Shown here: positions 1 through 8,717 of the stretch, piece after piece
How positions within the stretch are numbered: the stretch's first letter is position 1
How the letters are laid out: every line of letters begins with the position of its first letter
Assembly (NCBI GenBank): GCA_905236065.1
Contig: CAJONZ010000071.1
Span: 1 to 64,000, forward strand
DNA: 64,000 nt
Source of the DNA: an uncultured Bacteroidaceae bacterium
Lineage (GTDB): Bacteria > Bacteroidota > Bacteroidia > Bacteroidales > Bacteroidaceae
Reading direction: 5' to 3'
Notes under the pieces: generated by a model
Databases searched by the model: none
The model's input: the letters and a program-made list of their open reading frames with translations, nothing else
Told to the model about the DNA's origin: nothing
Program-made: the position numbers and the translations under genes

Positions 1-141
1 GATGAGGTTCACCTTATCGAACTCTGGGTGCTTGTTGTACTCTTCCTCGATGGTACCGAGAACTTCTTCTACAGCCTGATGATACTCTGGCTCATTTGGA
101 AAACGACGTTTGAGGTCTTCTAAAACTTTTTTTGCGTCCAT
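1..141 (-). CDS. gdhA: NADP-type glutamate dehydrogenase, N-terminal fragment
   Basis: Partial gene cut by the left edge; only the first 47 codons are visible and they are missing from the ORF track. The protein begins MDAKKVLEDLKRRFPNEPEY and continues with HQAVEEVLGTIEEEYNKHPE, the acidic, helical N-terminus I recognise from Bacteroidales hexameric glutamate dehydrogenases, which make glutamate from 2-oxoglutarate and ammonium in the cytoplasm. The catalytic Lys and the nucleotide-binding fold lie outside the window. The ATG at 139-141 follows a leader of about 125 nt from a good promoter at 273-304, long enough to hold a regulatory element. The identification rests on the N-terminus alone. 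Confidence 0.8.
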   Translation of the reverse strand, partial: MDAKKVLEDLKRRFPNEPEYHQAVEEVLGTIEEEYNKHPEFDKVNLI

Positions 142-272
142 TTGTAGATTTTGTTTTTTAGATTTTGTTTTTATGTTATTTGTTGTTTCTCTGTGATGAT
201 TGTTCGCGTACACCGTGCAGGTGTTTGCGCCCGTTAGGCAGTCTTTTGCCCCTTTTTTCATTGTTTCGGCTG

Positions 273-304
273 CAAAGGTATGTATTTCTCTTTAAACCCA
301 CAAA
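273..304 (-). promoter_or_regulatory. gdhA promoter
   Basis: On the minus strand a TTTG box (301-304) and a TACCTTTG box (273-280) are separated by 20 bp, an exact match to the Bacteroidetes TTTG-N19/20-TAnnTTTG promoter. The initial transcribed sequence is CAGCC, as at several other promoters here. Confidence 0.75.
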
Positions 305-506
305 CAAAAATGTAAAAAAAACAGCAAAACAATAGAAAAAGTTACTTTTATTTATCATTTCATGTGTTTTTATGGCTTTTTTCCATCTTTTTGTACTTTT
401 TCAAACAATTTGACAGAAGTCAAGAAAGCACGGTGGACATCGCATGATGAAAAGCCTTTTCGGTGGTTGTTGACTGCCTTGAAGAAGGGGGTGAATTGTT
501 TCGAAA

Positions 507-589
507 ATGACGCAGAACTCTTCTCGTGAATACAGTTCTGCGTGAAATCGAATACAGTTCTGCGTCATCTCCGATAGAGTTCAGCGTTG
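507..589 (-). repeat. Dispersed intergenic repeat, copy A
   Basis: Read on the minus strand, this begins CAACGCTGAACTCTATCGG and continues GAGATGACGCAGAACTG. It contains the word CGCAGAACT twice and once more inverted (AGTTCTGCG), so the outer ATGACGCAGAACT and AGTTCTGCGTCAT arms can form a stem. A closely similar copy lies at 23983-24064 on the plus strand. It probably belongs to a genome-wide family of palindromic intergenic elements. No transposase is associated. Confidence 0.7.
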
Positions 590-698
590 TGAAAGGTTGG
601 TTTTTATGGGATTGCAAAGCCGTTTGGTCGGGGAAACGGACAGAAAGGACGCGAAAACAACTTCTTGGCAGGTGAAAAGGCTGATTTGCTGCCCTTTA

Positions 699-730
699 TT
701 TGTTTATTTTTGTAAAAAGAGCTAACTTTG
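699..730 (+). promoter_or_regulatory. susC operon promoter
   Basis: TTTG at 699-702 and TAACTTTG at 723-730 with a 20-bp spacer form a full Bacteroidetes promoter. Transcription should begin near 734-737, giving a short leader of about 27-30 nt to the ATG at 764. No operator or antitermination structure is obvious. Confidence 0.75.
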
Positions 731-763
731 CACCCCAATATATAAATAATGTATTTGTTGCGA

Positions 764-3700
764 ATGAAAAAAGACATACTATTTTCGGTTTTTATATTGT
801 TTTCTTTAGGTACCTTGGCGCAGTCGTCAGGCAAGAACGAGGATTTTGTGGTGGCTGACACGATCTCGCTGGACAATGTCATCGTGACGGGTTACCAGAA
901 GATTGACAAGCGCTATACGACCAGTTCGGTGACGACCATCAAGATGGAGGATTTGAAGCTGCCGGGCTTCACGAGTATAGACCAGATGATGGAGGGTAAG
1001 ATTCCCGACCTGGTGCTGACGACGAATTCTGGCGAAATCAATGCGACCCCTCGCTTGCGTATTCGTGGTACCTCGACCCTGATTGGTAACCGCGAACCGT
1101 TGTGGGTGCTTGACGGAATCGTGCTGACCGACCCCGTGAACCTGTCGCCCGACGTGTTGAATGACCCCGACTATGTGAACCGGGTGGGCAACGCCATTTC
1201 GGGCATCAACCCACAGGACATCCTGCGTATCGACGTGCTGAAGGACGCGGCGGCCACGGCCTTGTACGGAACCCGTGCGGCCAACGGCGTCATCGTCATC
1301 ACGACCAAGAGCGGTCGGGTGGGCAAGCCCATCGTCTCGTACAGTGCGAACTTTACGGCCCGCCGCCGCCCGCACTATACGGACGGAAAAATCAACCTGA
1401 TGGACTCGAACGAGCGCATCCAGTTCTCCCAGTTTCTGGCCGAGCAGCATTATCTCTATCCCAGCGGAATGCCGCTCGTGGGCTATGAGTATGCCCTGTC
1501 GAGACTTTATTCGGGCGCGTTGAGCCAACAGGAGTTCAACAACGAGGTGAACAAGATGGCCGGACAGAACACGGACTGGTTCGACATCCTGTGCCACAAC
1601 TCTTTTTCGCACGACCACAGTGTGTCGGTGAGCGGCGGTTCGGCGGCGGTGCGCTACTATGCCTCGTTGGGCTACACCGGGCAGGACGACGTGATTAAGA
1701 ACACGACCAACCGTCGCTATACGGGTATGGCGAAAATTGATGTGAAGTTCACGTCGAAGTTCGATATGCAGCTGAACGTCACAGGCTATCAGAACGACCG
1801 AAAGTACAATGCGGCAGAGGTGAATCCGACCGACTATGCCTACAAGACCAGCCGCGCCATCCCAGCTTACAACGACGACGGGTCGTATTACTACTACAAG
1901 AAGAATACGGGCGGCTATGCGGGCTACCTGAACTATAGCATCCTGAACGAACTGGATAACTCGTTCCAGAAGCAGGAAGTGAGCAACATCATGGCGACGC
2001 TCAACCTGCACTACCGTCCGTTGTCATGGATGCACCTGACGGGCATTCTCTCGGTCAACACGTCGTCTTCCAATGCCGAAACGCACTATGGCGAGAGCAC
2101 GTTCCATTCGGCTTCACTCCGCAGGAGCGAGGTGGACGAGCAGCCGGGAACGGACAGTGAGATGCCCTACGGCGGTGAATATACGAAGCAGACCACCAGC
2201 ACGAAGGGCTATACAGCCCGTTTGCAGATGGACATCAACAAATATCTGGGTGAGTATGAGCAGCATGTCATCAACTTCTCGTTAGGTTTTGAGGCTTCCT
2301 CCACGTTGTACAAAGGTTATAAGCGCACAGATCGTGGCTTCTACCTGGACCGTGGCGAGACGTTTGTGGTGAATGTGCCCAGTACGTTCAACAGCTATTA
2401 TGAGTGGATGAAGGGCAATGTGCCGACCATCACGGACGAGCGGACGAACCTGGCCTCGGCCTACGCCACGCTGTCCTATACCTACAACAACCTTTTCACG
2501 CTGAATGCCAACACCCGCTACGACGGTTCGAACAAGTTTGGTAGCCGCAGCAACGAGAAGATTCTGCCCATCTGGTCAGTGTCGGGCAATGCGAACATCC
2601 TGAACATTGCCAAGATTGAGGCCGACTGGGTGGACAACCTGATGTTCAAGGCTTCGTATGGTGAGCAGGGAAACATGCTGGACGACCAGACGCCGGTGAT
2701 GGTCATCAAGAAGGGTACGATGGATGCTTACTACGGCGAGATGGTGACGAAGGCGGCGCTGTTTGCCAATCCTGACCTGAAGTGGGAGAAGACCCACTCG
2801 GTCAATGTGGGTCTGGAGTCGGGCTTCTTCGGCGGTCGTTTGCAGTTTGGCATTGAGTATTACCACAAACGCACGACAGATGCCTTCATGTCGAAGACCA
2901 TCAGCGACGTGAACGGCTACACGTCTTACATTGTCAATTCGGGCACCATCATCAACAAGGGTTTCAACGTGACGCTGTCTGCTACGCCCGTGAAGCTGAA
3001 GAATTTCTACTGGATTCTTTCTGGCAACCTGTCGAAGGTGTATAACAAGGTGACGACCACGCCCGGTGGCTCGACGTATGAGCTGAATAACTTCCTGAAC
3101 GGTACGGCGGTGGTTGAAGGACAGCCTGTGGGCACGTTCTACAGCTATCAGTTCGTCGGACTGAACAGCGAAGACGGAGGCCCCGTCATCAACGACTGGG
3201 AAGACCGGCAAAGCGAGCTTGAGAACCTGGACAACTACGAAGCTTACACCCGTGTGTTAGTTCCGAGCGGCAAGCGTGAGGCCGACCTGACAGGAAGTAT
3301 CAACAATACGTTTACCTACAAAAATTGGCGACTGGGCATCACGCTGACCTATGCCTTCGGGGCAAAGACCCGCCTGTTCCGTCTGTTCGACGGTTTTACG
3401 GGTGGCTACTCCAGCGAGGCCAATGTCAGCCGCGACTTGTTGGAGCGTTGGCAGCGTCCGGGCGACGAGGCATTCACCGACATCCCGTCCATCATGGGCA
3501 GTGGCAACCCAAGCTACTATACGTATGCCAACCACTGGAGTGCGAGCGACCTGTACAAGGGCCCGAAGTTTACGCCCAACTACTGGACGATATATGACTA
3601 TTCGACGGCGCGGGTGGTCAGTGCGGACTATGTGAAGCTGCAGAATGTGTCCTTGACCTACGAGTTTGACAAAAAGCTACTGAGCAAGATGAGGCTGGGC

Positions 3701-3847
3701 CGTCTGGCGCTCACGCTCTCGGCCACCAATCTGCACACATGGTGCGACAAGCGCCTGCGTGGACAGACACCGACGCAGGGCGGCTTCACGGAGGTTCAGT
3801 TGAGCGATTGCCCGGTTTATACGCTGGGCGTGAATGTGGAGTTTTAG
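764..3847 (+). CDS. SusC/RagA-family TonB-linked outer-membrane transporter
   Basis: This is the outer-membrane barrel of a SusC/SusD nutrient uptake pair, energised by TonB. I start at the internal ATG 764 (1027 aa) because MKKDILFSVFILFSLGTLAQ is a good signal peptide; the track start at 749 only adds five residues close to the promoter. The plug follows directly, with NVIVTGYQ near residue 38, PLWVLDGI near 112, and the family hallmark LKDAAATALYGTRAANGVIV near 155-175. The remainder is a long aromatic-rich beta-barrel ending in a beta strand with a terminal Phe (TLGVNVEF). The N-terminal carboxypeptidase-regulatory-like domain common in glycan SusC proteins is absent. It is the first gene of an eight-gene operon. 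The ligand cannot be read from sequence, and the partners argue against a glycan. Confidence 0.93.
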   Translation: MKKDILFSVFILFSLGTLAQSSGKNEDFVVADTISLDNVIVTGYQKIDKRYTTSSVTTIKMEDLKLPGFTSIDQMMEGKIPDLVLTTNSGEINATPRLRIRGTSTLIGNREPLWVLDGIVLTDPVNLSPDVLNDPDYVNRVGNAISGINPQDILRIDVLKDAAATALYGTRAANGVIVITTKSGRVGKPIVSYSANFTARRRPHYTDGKINLMDSNERIQFSQFLAEQHYLYPSGMPLVGYEYALSRLYSGALSQQEFNNEVNKMAGQNTDWFDILCHNSFSHDHSVSVSGGSAAVRYYASLGYTGQDDVIKNTTNRRYTGMAKIDVKFTSKFDMQLNVTGYQNDRKYNAAEVNPTDYAYKTSRAIPAYNDDGSYYYYKKNTGGYAGYLNYSILNELDNSFQKQEVSNIMATLNLHYRPLSWMHLTGILSVNTSSSNAETHYGESTFHSASLRRSEVDEQPGTDSEMPYGGEYTKQTTSTKGYTARLQMDINKYLGEYEQHVINFSLGFEASSTLYKGYKRTDRGFYLDRGETFVVNVPSTFNSYYEWMKGNVPTITDERTNLASAYATLSYTYNNLFTLNANTRYDGSNKFGSRSNEKILPIWSVSGNANILNIAKIEADWVDNLMFKASYGEQGNMLDDQTPVMVIKKGTMDAYYGEMVTKAALFANPDLKWEKTHSVNVGLESGFFGGRLQFGIEYYHKRTTDAFMSKTISDVNGYTSYIVNSGTIINKGFNVTLSATPVKLKNFYWILSGNLSKVYNKVTTTPGGSTYELNNFLNGTAVVEGQPVGTFYSYQFVGLNSEDGGPVINDWEDRQSELENLDNYEAYTRVLVPSGKREADLTGSINNTFTYKNWRLGITLTYAFGAKTRLFRLFDGFTGGYSSEANVSRDLLERWQRPGDEAFTDIPSIMGSGNPSYYTYANHWSASDLYKGPKFTPNYWTIYDYSTARVVSADYVKLQNVSLTYEFDKKLLSKMRLGRLALTLSATNLHTWCDKRLRGQTPTQGGFTEVQLSDCPVYTLGVNVEF

Positions 3848-3849
3848 GA

Positions 3850-3900
3850 ATAGCCCCTTTCCCTTGCTCCCTCATTCCCTTTAGGGCAAGGGGAAAGTCA
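3850..3900. repeat. CCCCT/AGGGG-type intergenic hairpin between susC and susD
   Basis: A pyrimidine-rich arm (CCCTTTCCCTTGC) and a purine-rich arm (GCAAGGGGAAAG) can pair in the susC-susD gap. There is no T-run, so processing or stability control of the susC mRNA is more likely than termination. Similar blocks occur in other gaps of this window. Confidence 0.5.
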
Positions 3901-3929
3901 ATGGACAGAATGAAAAATGAAAAAATGAT

Positions 3930-5510
3930 ATGAAGAAGAAACTAACATATATTTGCATGGTTGGCCTGGCGCTGTTGTTGCAGGGCTGTGGAAAATTTCT
4001 GGAGGAGTATAGTCAGGACACGGACTATGTGCGTACCTGGAAGGACTTGGACGAGTTGCTGATAGGCGACTGCTATTTGCCGGTGGAGGAATCGAACTAC
4101 ATCAGCTATTCCACCAATGTAGGCTCGTGGCTGCACCTGCTTGCCGACGAGGTGGAGGAATGCCAGTCGGGCTATGTCATGAATCAGGCAGAGGGTGACT
4201 ACCGTGCCAAGTCGTTTGGCTATTACACCTGGCAGCAGCGGGTGGGGCAGAACGAGACGTTCACGGATTTCTATGTGGAGAACGAGACGTGGACGAAGAT
4301 TTATTACTGCATCAATGTGGCCAACAATATTCTGGAGAGCGTGGAGGATGTACCCCAAAGTTCCGATGCAGAGCGGCAAGGGGTGCATAAGGTGAAGGGA
4401 GAGGCACACTTTTTGCGGGCATTCTATTATTTTTGGCTTGCCAATCTATATGGGAAGCCCTACCATCCGGCAACTGCCGCGACCGACCTTTGTGTGCCGC
4501 TGAAGACGAGTGCCGTGGTGGAGGACCGAAAATTTGACCGGGCCACCGTAGCCGAAATCTATGCACAGGTGCTGACAGACCTGGCCGAGGCAGAGAACCA
4601 TCTGGCTCAGAACAAAATGGAGCGGAAGAGTATTTATCGTGCCGATGTCGTGTCCTGCTATCTGTTGTTGAGTCGAGTCTATCTTTATATGCAGAATTGG
4701 CAGAAGGCTGCTGAATATGCGAAGCTGGTCATGGACGCGCATCCGTCGCTGATGAACCTGAACGTGGCGACGGGTAAGTTCTTGGTGAAGGATAATGCGG
4801 AGAATATTTTCTCCATGGGCGGAAGCGATGTCCCCCGCCTGTTCAATTATCTCTGCCAGTCCTACAGCGTGAGCCGTGAACTCTATGCAGCTTATTCCTC
4901 TTCTGATTTGAGAAAAGTGAGATGGTTCTGGCAGAAGGGTAATTTTGTCGGCCCCATCCGTACTCCCGTGGGCAGCACCTATCTGACCTATAATGTGAAG
5001 GATGCGGACTATTACACGAAAGCCTACTCCATGAACTATTATCAGGAGGAAGTCTCTGGCCTCTTCCTGCTTCGCTCTGCGGAAGCGTATCTGAACTATG
5101 CGGAAGCGGAGGCATACATGGGCGATGAGGCCGAGGCGCAACGGGCGGTGACGATGCTCAGGGCGAACCGTTTCGATACGTCTTCGAACTATCAGGTTAC
5201 GGCGACAGGCGCTGACCTGATTTCCGCCATTCGGAGGGAACGACGCCTGGAACTGGTGCTTGAAGGGCATCGTTGGTTCGACCTGCGCCGCTACATGGTG
5301 TGTCAGGTACAGCCGGAAAGCATCTCCATCGCCCATGAGTGGACGACTTATTCCGACCATCTGTCCACGAAAGTGGTGGAGCGTCGCCGCTATGTGTTGG
5401 AAGAGAACGACCCAGCCTACACCCTGCCCATCCCCCAGGAGGTGCTGACCTTCAATACGGGCATGGAGAACAATGTGCGTCCGTGGCGCAATTATACATC
5501 TGTACAGTAA
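3930..5510 (+). CDS. SusD/RagB-family outer-membrane lipoprotein
   Basis: This is the surface lipoprotein that caps the SusC barrel and captures the ligand (526 aa). The signal peptide ends in the lipobox LLQGC with the lipidated Cys at about residue 20. The TPR-like helical core is shown by VKGEAHFLRAFYYFWLANLY near residues 155-175. The C-terminal SusD signature is RRERRLELVLEGHRWFDLRR near residue 435. The start ATG is preceded by an A-rich, purine-rich tract, and the gene is 82 nt after susC, the standard arrangement. The neighbours are lipoproteins and thioredoxin-like proteins rather than glycosidases, so it probably binds a peptide or protein-derived ligand; that is inference. Confidence 0.93.
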   Translation: MKKKLTYICMVGLALLLQGCGKFLEEYSQDTDYVRTWKDLDELLIGDCYLPVEESNYISYSTNVGSWLHLLADEVEECQSGYVMNQAEGDYRAKSFGYYTWQQRVGQNETFTDFYVENETWTKIYYCINVANNILESVEDVPQSSDAERQGVHKVKGEAHFLRAFYYFWLANLYGKPYHPATAATDLCVPLKTSAVVEDRKFDRATVAEIYAQVLTDLAEAENHLAQNKMERKSIYRADVVSCYLLLSRVYLYMQNWQKAAEYAKLVMDAHPSLMNLNVATGKFLVKDNAENIFSMGGSDVPRLFNYLCQSYSVSRELYAAYSSSDLRKVRWFWQKGNFVGPIRTPVGSTYLTYNVKDADYYTKAYSMNYYQEEVSGLFLLRSAEAYLNYAEAEAYMGDEAEAQRAVTMLRANRFDTSSNYQVTATGADLISAIRRERRLELVLEGHRWFDLRRYMVCQVQPESISIAHEWTTYSDHLSTKVVERRRYVLEENDPAYTLPIPQEVLTFNTGMENNVRPWRNYTSVQ

Positions 5511-5583
5511 AAGGAGGGCAAGAAGCGGTTCTTGGCCATCCAAGCGTACGAAAGAAACGATAAGCTACCGATATAAGTGAAAA

Positions 5584-6501
5584 ATGAAGAATATGATTTA
5601 CCATTTACGATTTGGTTTTCTGGTGGGCCTTCTGCTATGCCTTTTCATGCAGGGCTGTAAAAAGGACGAAGTGGAGGTTGACATCAAGGACGTGACCGTA
5701 CCCTTCCTTCCTGCCGTGGATGATAATAGCGAGGAGGCACAGTTGCGCCGTGAGTTCTTTTCGACCTACCATTCCTATTTGCTGTTTAACGACACCTTGC
5801 AGCACTACGAAACAGGCAAGGACATCAATGGCGAGCCGCACTACTTTACCGAGGTGCTCGACATTACCTACGACATTGGTGCGAGCAACACGTCCAACAA
5901 TAAATACACCTACACCTTGCTCGCCGACACCCAGCAAAAGCGTGAGGCCGTGGCCTACGTGCAGGAATACATCCTCCCCCATATCACGGGAAAGCTGATG
6001 CCCTATTCATGGCTTCTGGTGGATAAGATTACCCGTGAATTTATCGGGGCAATCACCTCGCCAGTGGCCGTTACCGGGCAGCGTGCCGTTGTGATTGCCT
6101 GCAATTCCCTGTCCAAACGCACGGCGGCTCAGAAGCAGACATACACCCGTCAAGTGATGAATGCCATCATTGCCAAACTTGCCAACGACAATGTGGATGC
6201 CTTCGAGGAGTTTTTCGCGGTCAGCAGTTCTTACTACGATAAATCTTTCACGGCCCCGAAAACGAGTGCCGAGAACACCGCCATATTGAATGAGGCAGGT
6301 TTCATCGAGCAGGGACAGCAATATGGAAGCAAAGTCAACGGCCTGTATCCGAGTCAGGAGATAGACATGAGTTCCTTCTCCCGTCAGGTAGTGGCCCTCA
6401 CGTCCGAAGCATTTGAGAAAAAGTATGGAAAGTACCCACTGGTGATGAGAAAATACGAGATCATGCGAAAAATCTTAATGGAGTTGGGATACCAAGAATG
6501 A
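5584..6501 (+). CDS. SusCD-associated lipoprotein resembling a zinc metallohydrolase that lacks HExxH
   Basis: A lipoprotein of 305 aa whose signal peptide ends in MQGC (Cys near residue 25). Its layout resembles the family of substrate-import-associated zinc metallohydrolase lipoproteins encoded beside SusC/SusD: a central block with SWLLVDK, a segment around AVVIACNSLSKR, and a charged C-terminal helix with EKKYGKYPLVMRKYEIMRKI. In the family an HExxH zinc motif would be expected after the central block, but here the corresponding helix reads RQVMNAIIAKLAND. If the homology holds, this is a non-catalytic member. The first nine codons include a short intergenic-type repeat (ATTTACCATTTACGATTT), so the exact start is uncertain. 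The family assignment is from memory and tentative. Confidence 0.6.
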   Translation: MKNMIYHLRFGFLVGLLLCLFMQGCKKDEVEVDIKDVTVPFLPAVDDNSEEAQLRREFFSTYHSYLLFNDTLQHYETGKDINGEPHYFTEVLDITYDIGASNTSNNKYTYTLLADTQQKREAVAYVQEYILPHITGKLMPYSWLLVDKITREFIGAITSPVAVTGQRAVVIACNSLSKRTAAQKQTYTRQVMNAIIAKLANDNVDAFEEFFAVSSSYYDKSFTAPKTSAENTAILNEAGFIEQGQQYGSKVNGLYPSQEIDMSSFSRQVVALTSEAFEKKYGKYPLVMRKYEIMRKILMELGYQE

Positions 6502-6534
6502 GAAAATGAAGAATTAAGAATGAAGAATGAGGAA

Positions 6535-7170
6535 ATGAAGAAGAATAGAAATAGATTGCTTTTGTTTGTCGTGTCTTCGTTGCTGATGCTTGTTGCATGC
6601 TCGAAGGATGACACGGTGAGCGTGACAGAGCCTACAGCCACGGGCATGTTTACCGATGTCCGCGACGGGAACGTTTATTCATTCGTGACCATTGATGGGC
6701 TTGATTGGCTGGTGGAGAATTTCCGTTTCGACTTGGGAGACCGGGACAAATGCTGCGTCTATCAGAACGAGGACGATTTCAAGCTGCAAATATATTCAAC
6801 GGAGAACCTTCCGAAGTTCGGAATGCTTTACACCCTGTCTGGTGCGCAAGAAGCGGTGCCCGAAGGCTGGCGTCTTCCAACCGATGCCGATTGGACGGCT
6901 TTGGAGCAGAACGGAGGCTATCTGTCTGCAGCGTTCGGACTCGTTTACGGTGGCTATTTTACCAAAAACACGGTGAATGCAGCGGCGAACGGTAGCCGTT
7001 TCAAGGGTGCCTGGGCCTATTTTTGGAGCAGTACCAAGGATGAGGGCAAGAATGGCATATTCTATTTTGCCCGGAAGAAGTTCTACAACGAGCAGACAAT
7101 GGAGCGCCTCAGCATGGAGCCCGAAGCCTATTTCCTCAGCCTCCGTCTGGTACGCGAAAAGTTAAAATAA
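6535..7170 (+). CDS. FISUMP-domain lipoprotein
   Basis: A 211-aa lipoprotein starting at the ATG at 6535; the track start at 6520 lies inside a GAAGAATGA-type tandem repeat. The lipobox is LVAC. The body matches the FISUMP pattern (Fibrobacter succinogenes major paralogous domain): DGNVYSFVTIDGLDWLVENF near residues 43-62, then GWRLPTDADW near 113-122, and a conserved FWSS-type segment (AYFWSSTK). FISUMP domains are surface or periplasmic C-type-lectin-like folds of unknown ligand. As the fourth gene of the SusCD operon it may be an auxiliary surface binding protein; this role is inferred. Confidence 0.75.
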   Translation: MKKNRNRLLLFVVSSLLMLVACSKDDTVSVTEPTATGMFTDVRDGNVYSFVTIDGLDWLVENFRFDLGDRDKCCVYQNEDDFKLQIYSTENLPKFGMLYTLSGAQEAVPEGWRLPTDADWTALEQNGGYLSAAFGLVYGGYFTKNTVNAAANGSRFKGAWAYFWSSTKDEGKNGIFYFARKKFYNEQTMERLSMEPEAYFLSLRLVREKLK

Positions 7171-7216
7171 AAAATGGAAAGTGAAAAGACTAACTAACAT
7201 AACCGCAAAAACCGCA

Positions 7217-8650
7217 ATGAAAAAGATATTGACCCTATTCCTGCTTTTGCAGGCAACAACCCTGCCGCTGTGCGCACAGCAGCACAACGTGACCTTCACG
7301 GGAAGAATCCTCAAATACCTCCCGACGGACACATTATATATATATGTACAGGGAGGAGAGAAGGAAGGCTACGATACGCTTTCCATCGATAAAAAGGGAC
7401 GTTTCACCTATACGACCTTTGTGAAGGACATGACGGAGGGATTGGTTTTCACCAACAATGGCACTCCAGAGCAAAGCGATGCCTTCAGCGTACTGTTGCA
7501 GCCCGGCAAGAAGATTCATGCGGAACTCTCGCTCCGTCCTTTCTCTGTGAACTATTCAGGCGACGAGGCAGAGAAATCCACCTACGCCAATCAGTATTAT
7601 CAGGCTTTTTCTCGCTCCACAAAGTTGCAGGGCGACACGTTGGCCGCCAACTATCCGACTTTTGCAGCCGCTAAGAAGTTTATCGACAGCGAACTCGGAA
7701 AGATGGAGGCCACGGTGCGAACCGTGAAGGACAAAGTCTTTGCCTCGCAGGCTCAGACTGCACTCGACGATCAACGCACGGGGGCCTATTTCGGTTATGC
7801 CGTCAACAGTGAGAAAGCGGGCCGTTCGATGCAGGCCGATGCCGATTTTCAGGCAATCATCAAGGGAATCAATCCGAACGACACCTTGGAGGTGGCAAAA
7901 ATCTATTCCTATTTGGAGTGGTACTATGCTGCCCATCCAGGCCTGTATGCTCCCATGTCCGCCGAAGGTGCAAAAATCAAATACTTAGGTGAATACACCC
8001 AAAATCAGGAAGTTCGCAACAGGGTTGCCAACATCTATCTGATGAACATTCTTTTCCTTGCCTCCTGGGGCATGGACACTGCCGGCGGTGAGTTGAAAGA
8101 TCTTTATGAGCAATATCTTCAGCTTTCTACCGACACCACCTACACAGCCTTCATTCAGGAGAATCTTGCCCGCATTGCCTCCCAGGCTCCGGGTGAAGAC
8201 CCGATAGACTTCCTGTTGGAAAATGCCGACGGTACGAAAGCCCAATTTGCCGATTTGATGGGCAAGGGCCACGTGACTTACATCGATTTCTGGGCCACAT
8301 GGTGCGGACCTTGCAAGGCCGAAATCCCCCACCTCGACAAGATGGTGGCAGCCTATAAGGAGAAGGGACAGCTCTATTCCAAGGAGAATCCCAAGGGAGT
8401 GCGCATCATCTCCATCTCCATCGACACCAAGCGAGACCTCTGGCTGAACAAGCTGGAGAAGGACAACCCGCAGTGGGAGCAATACATCGTTCCCGACCTT
8501 CAGAACTGTCCCGGCATTACTGGCTACAACATCCAGAGCATTCCGCGTTTCATGCTCTTCGACAAGAACGGGAAACTCTTCAAGTCCGCAGCCCCGCGTC
8601 CCAGCGACGTTGAGACCCGCACCCTGATTGACAGCCTCATGGAACGCTAA
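7217..8650 (+). CDS. Secreted thioredoxin-like protein (TlpA/ResA type) with N-terminal DUF4369-like domain
   Basis: A 477-aa periplasmic protein. I prefer the ATG at 7217, which opens a clear signal peptide ending CAQQ; the track start at 7181 adds an unlikely prefix. The N-terminal 100 residues form a DUF4369-like beta domain (VTFTGRILKY onward) and the middle is helical. The C-terminal thioredoxin fold carries the redox motif FWATWCGPCKAEIPHLDK near residues 358-375 and the cis-proline loop QSIPRFMLFDKNGK. Such proteins reduce or isomerise disulfides outside the cytoplasm. A second thioredoxin-like gene ends the same operon, which links this SusCD system to thiol chemistry. The substrate is unknown. 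Confidence 0.85.
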   Translation: MKKILTLFLLLQATTLPLCAQQHNVTFTGRILKYLPTDTLYIYVQGGEKEGYDTLSIDKKGRFTYTTFVKDMTEGLVFTNNGTPEQSDAFSVLLQPGKKIHAELSLRPFSVNYSGDEAEKSTYANQYYQAFSRSTKLQGDTLAANYPTFAAAKKFIDSELGKMEATVRTVKDKVFASQAQTALDDQRTGAYFGYAVNSEKAGRSMQADADFQAIIKGINPNDTLEVAKIYSYLEWYYAAHPGLYAPMSAEGAKIKYLGEYTQNQEVRNRVANIYLMNILFLASWGMDTAGGELKDLYEQYLQLSTDTTYTAFIQENLARIASQAPGEDPIDFLLENADGTKAQFADLMGKGHVTYIDFWATWCGPCKAEIPHLDKMVAAYKEKGQLYSKENPKGVRIISISIDTKRDLWLNKLEKDNPQWEQYIVPDLQNCPGITGYNIQSIPRFMLFDKNGKLFKSAAPRPSDVETRTLIDSLMER

Positions 8651-8675
8651 CCCCCAACCCCAAAAGGGAGGGCTA

Positions 8676-8704
8676 TTTTAACTTTTAACTTTCAACTTTT
8701 AACT
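8676..8704 (+). repeat. TTTTAACT tandem repeat before the DUF4105 gene
   Basis: Four imperfect copies of TTTTAACT, with a period of 7-8 bp, fill the end of the gap. The same repeat lies before the GH127 gene at 54136-54165, and its complement occurs at 28936-28966. Confidence 0.7.
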
Positions 8705-8717
8705 CAGGAAAATTTCT

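Larger units (their letters stand above)
142..698. other. Intergenic region between gdhA and susC
   Basis: This stretch has no credible gene. It holds the gdhA promoter and leader, an AT-rich tract at about 290-400, and one copy of a roughly 83-bp dispersed repeat (507-589). The ORF-track entries at 176-358, 420-617 and 604-882 are low-complexity or repeat translations with no family resemblance I recognise. Confidence 0.7.

Noticed and set aside
420-617. 65-aa ORF in the gdhA-susC gap
   Set aside because: It translates the dispersed repeat; no start signal or family.
827-2011. Long minus-strand ORF (394 aa) opposite susC
   Set aside because: It is the antisense shadow of a clear SusC gene; it has no signal, domain or promoter and is rich in His/Arg/Val as expected for a shadow frame.
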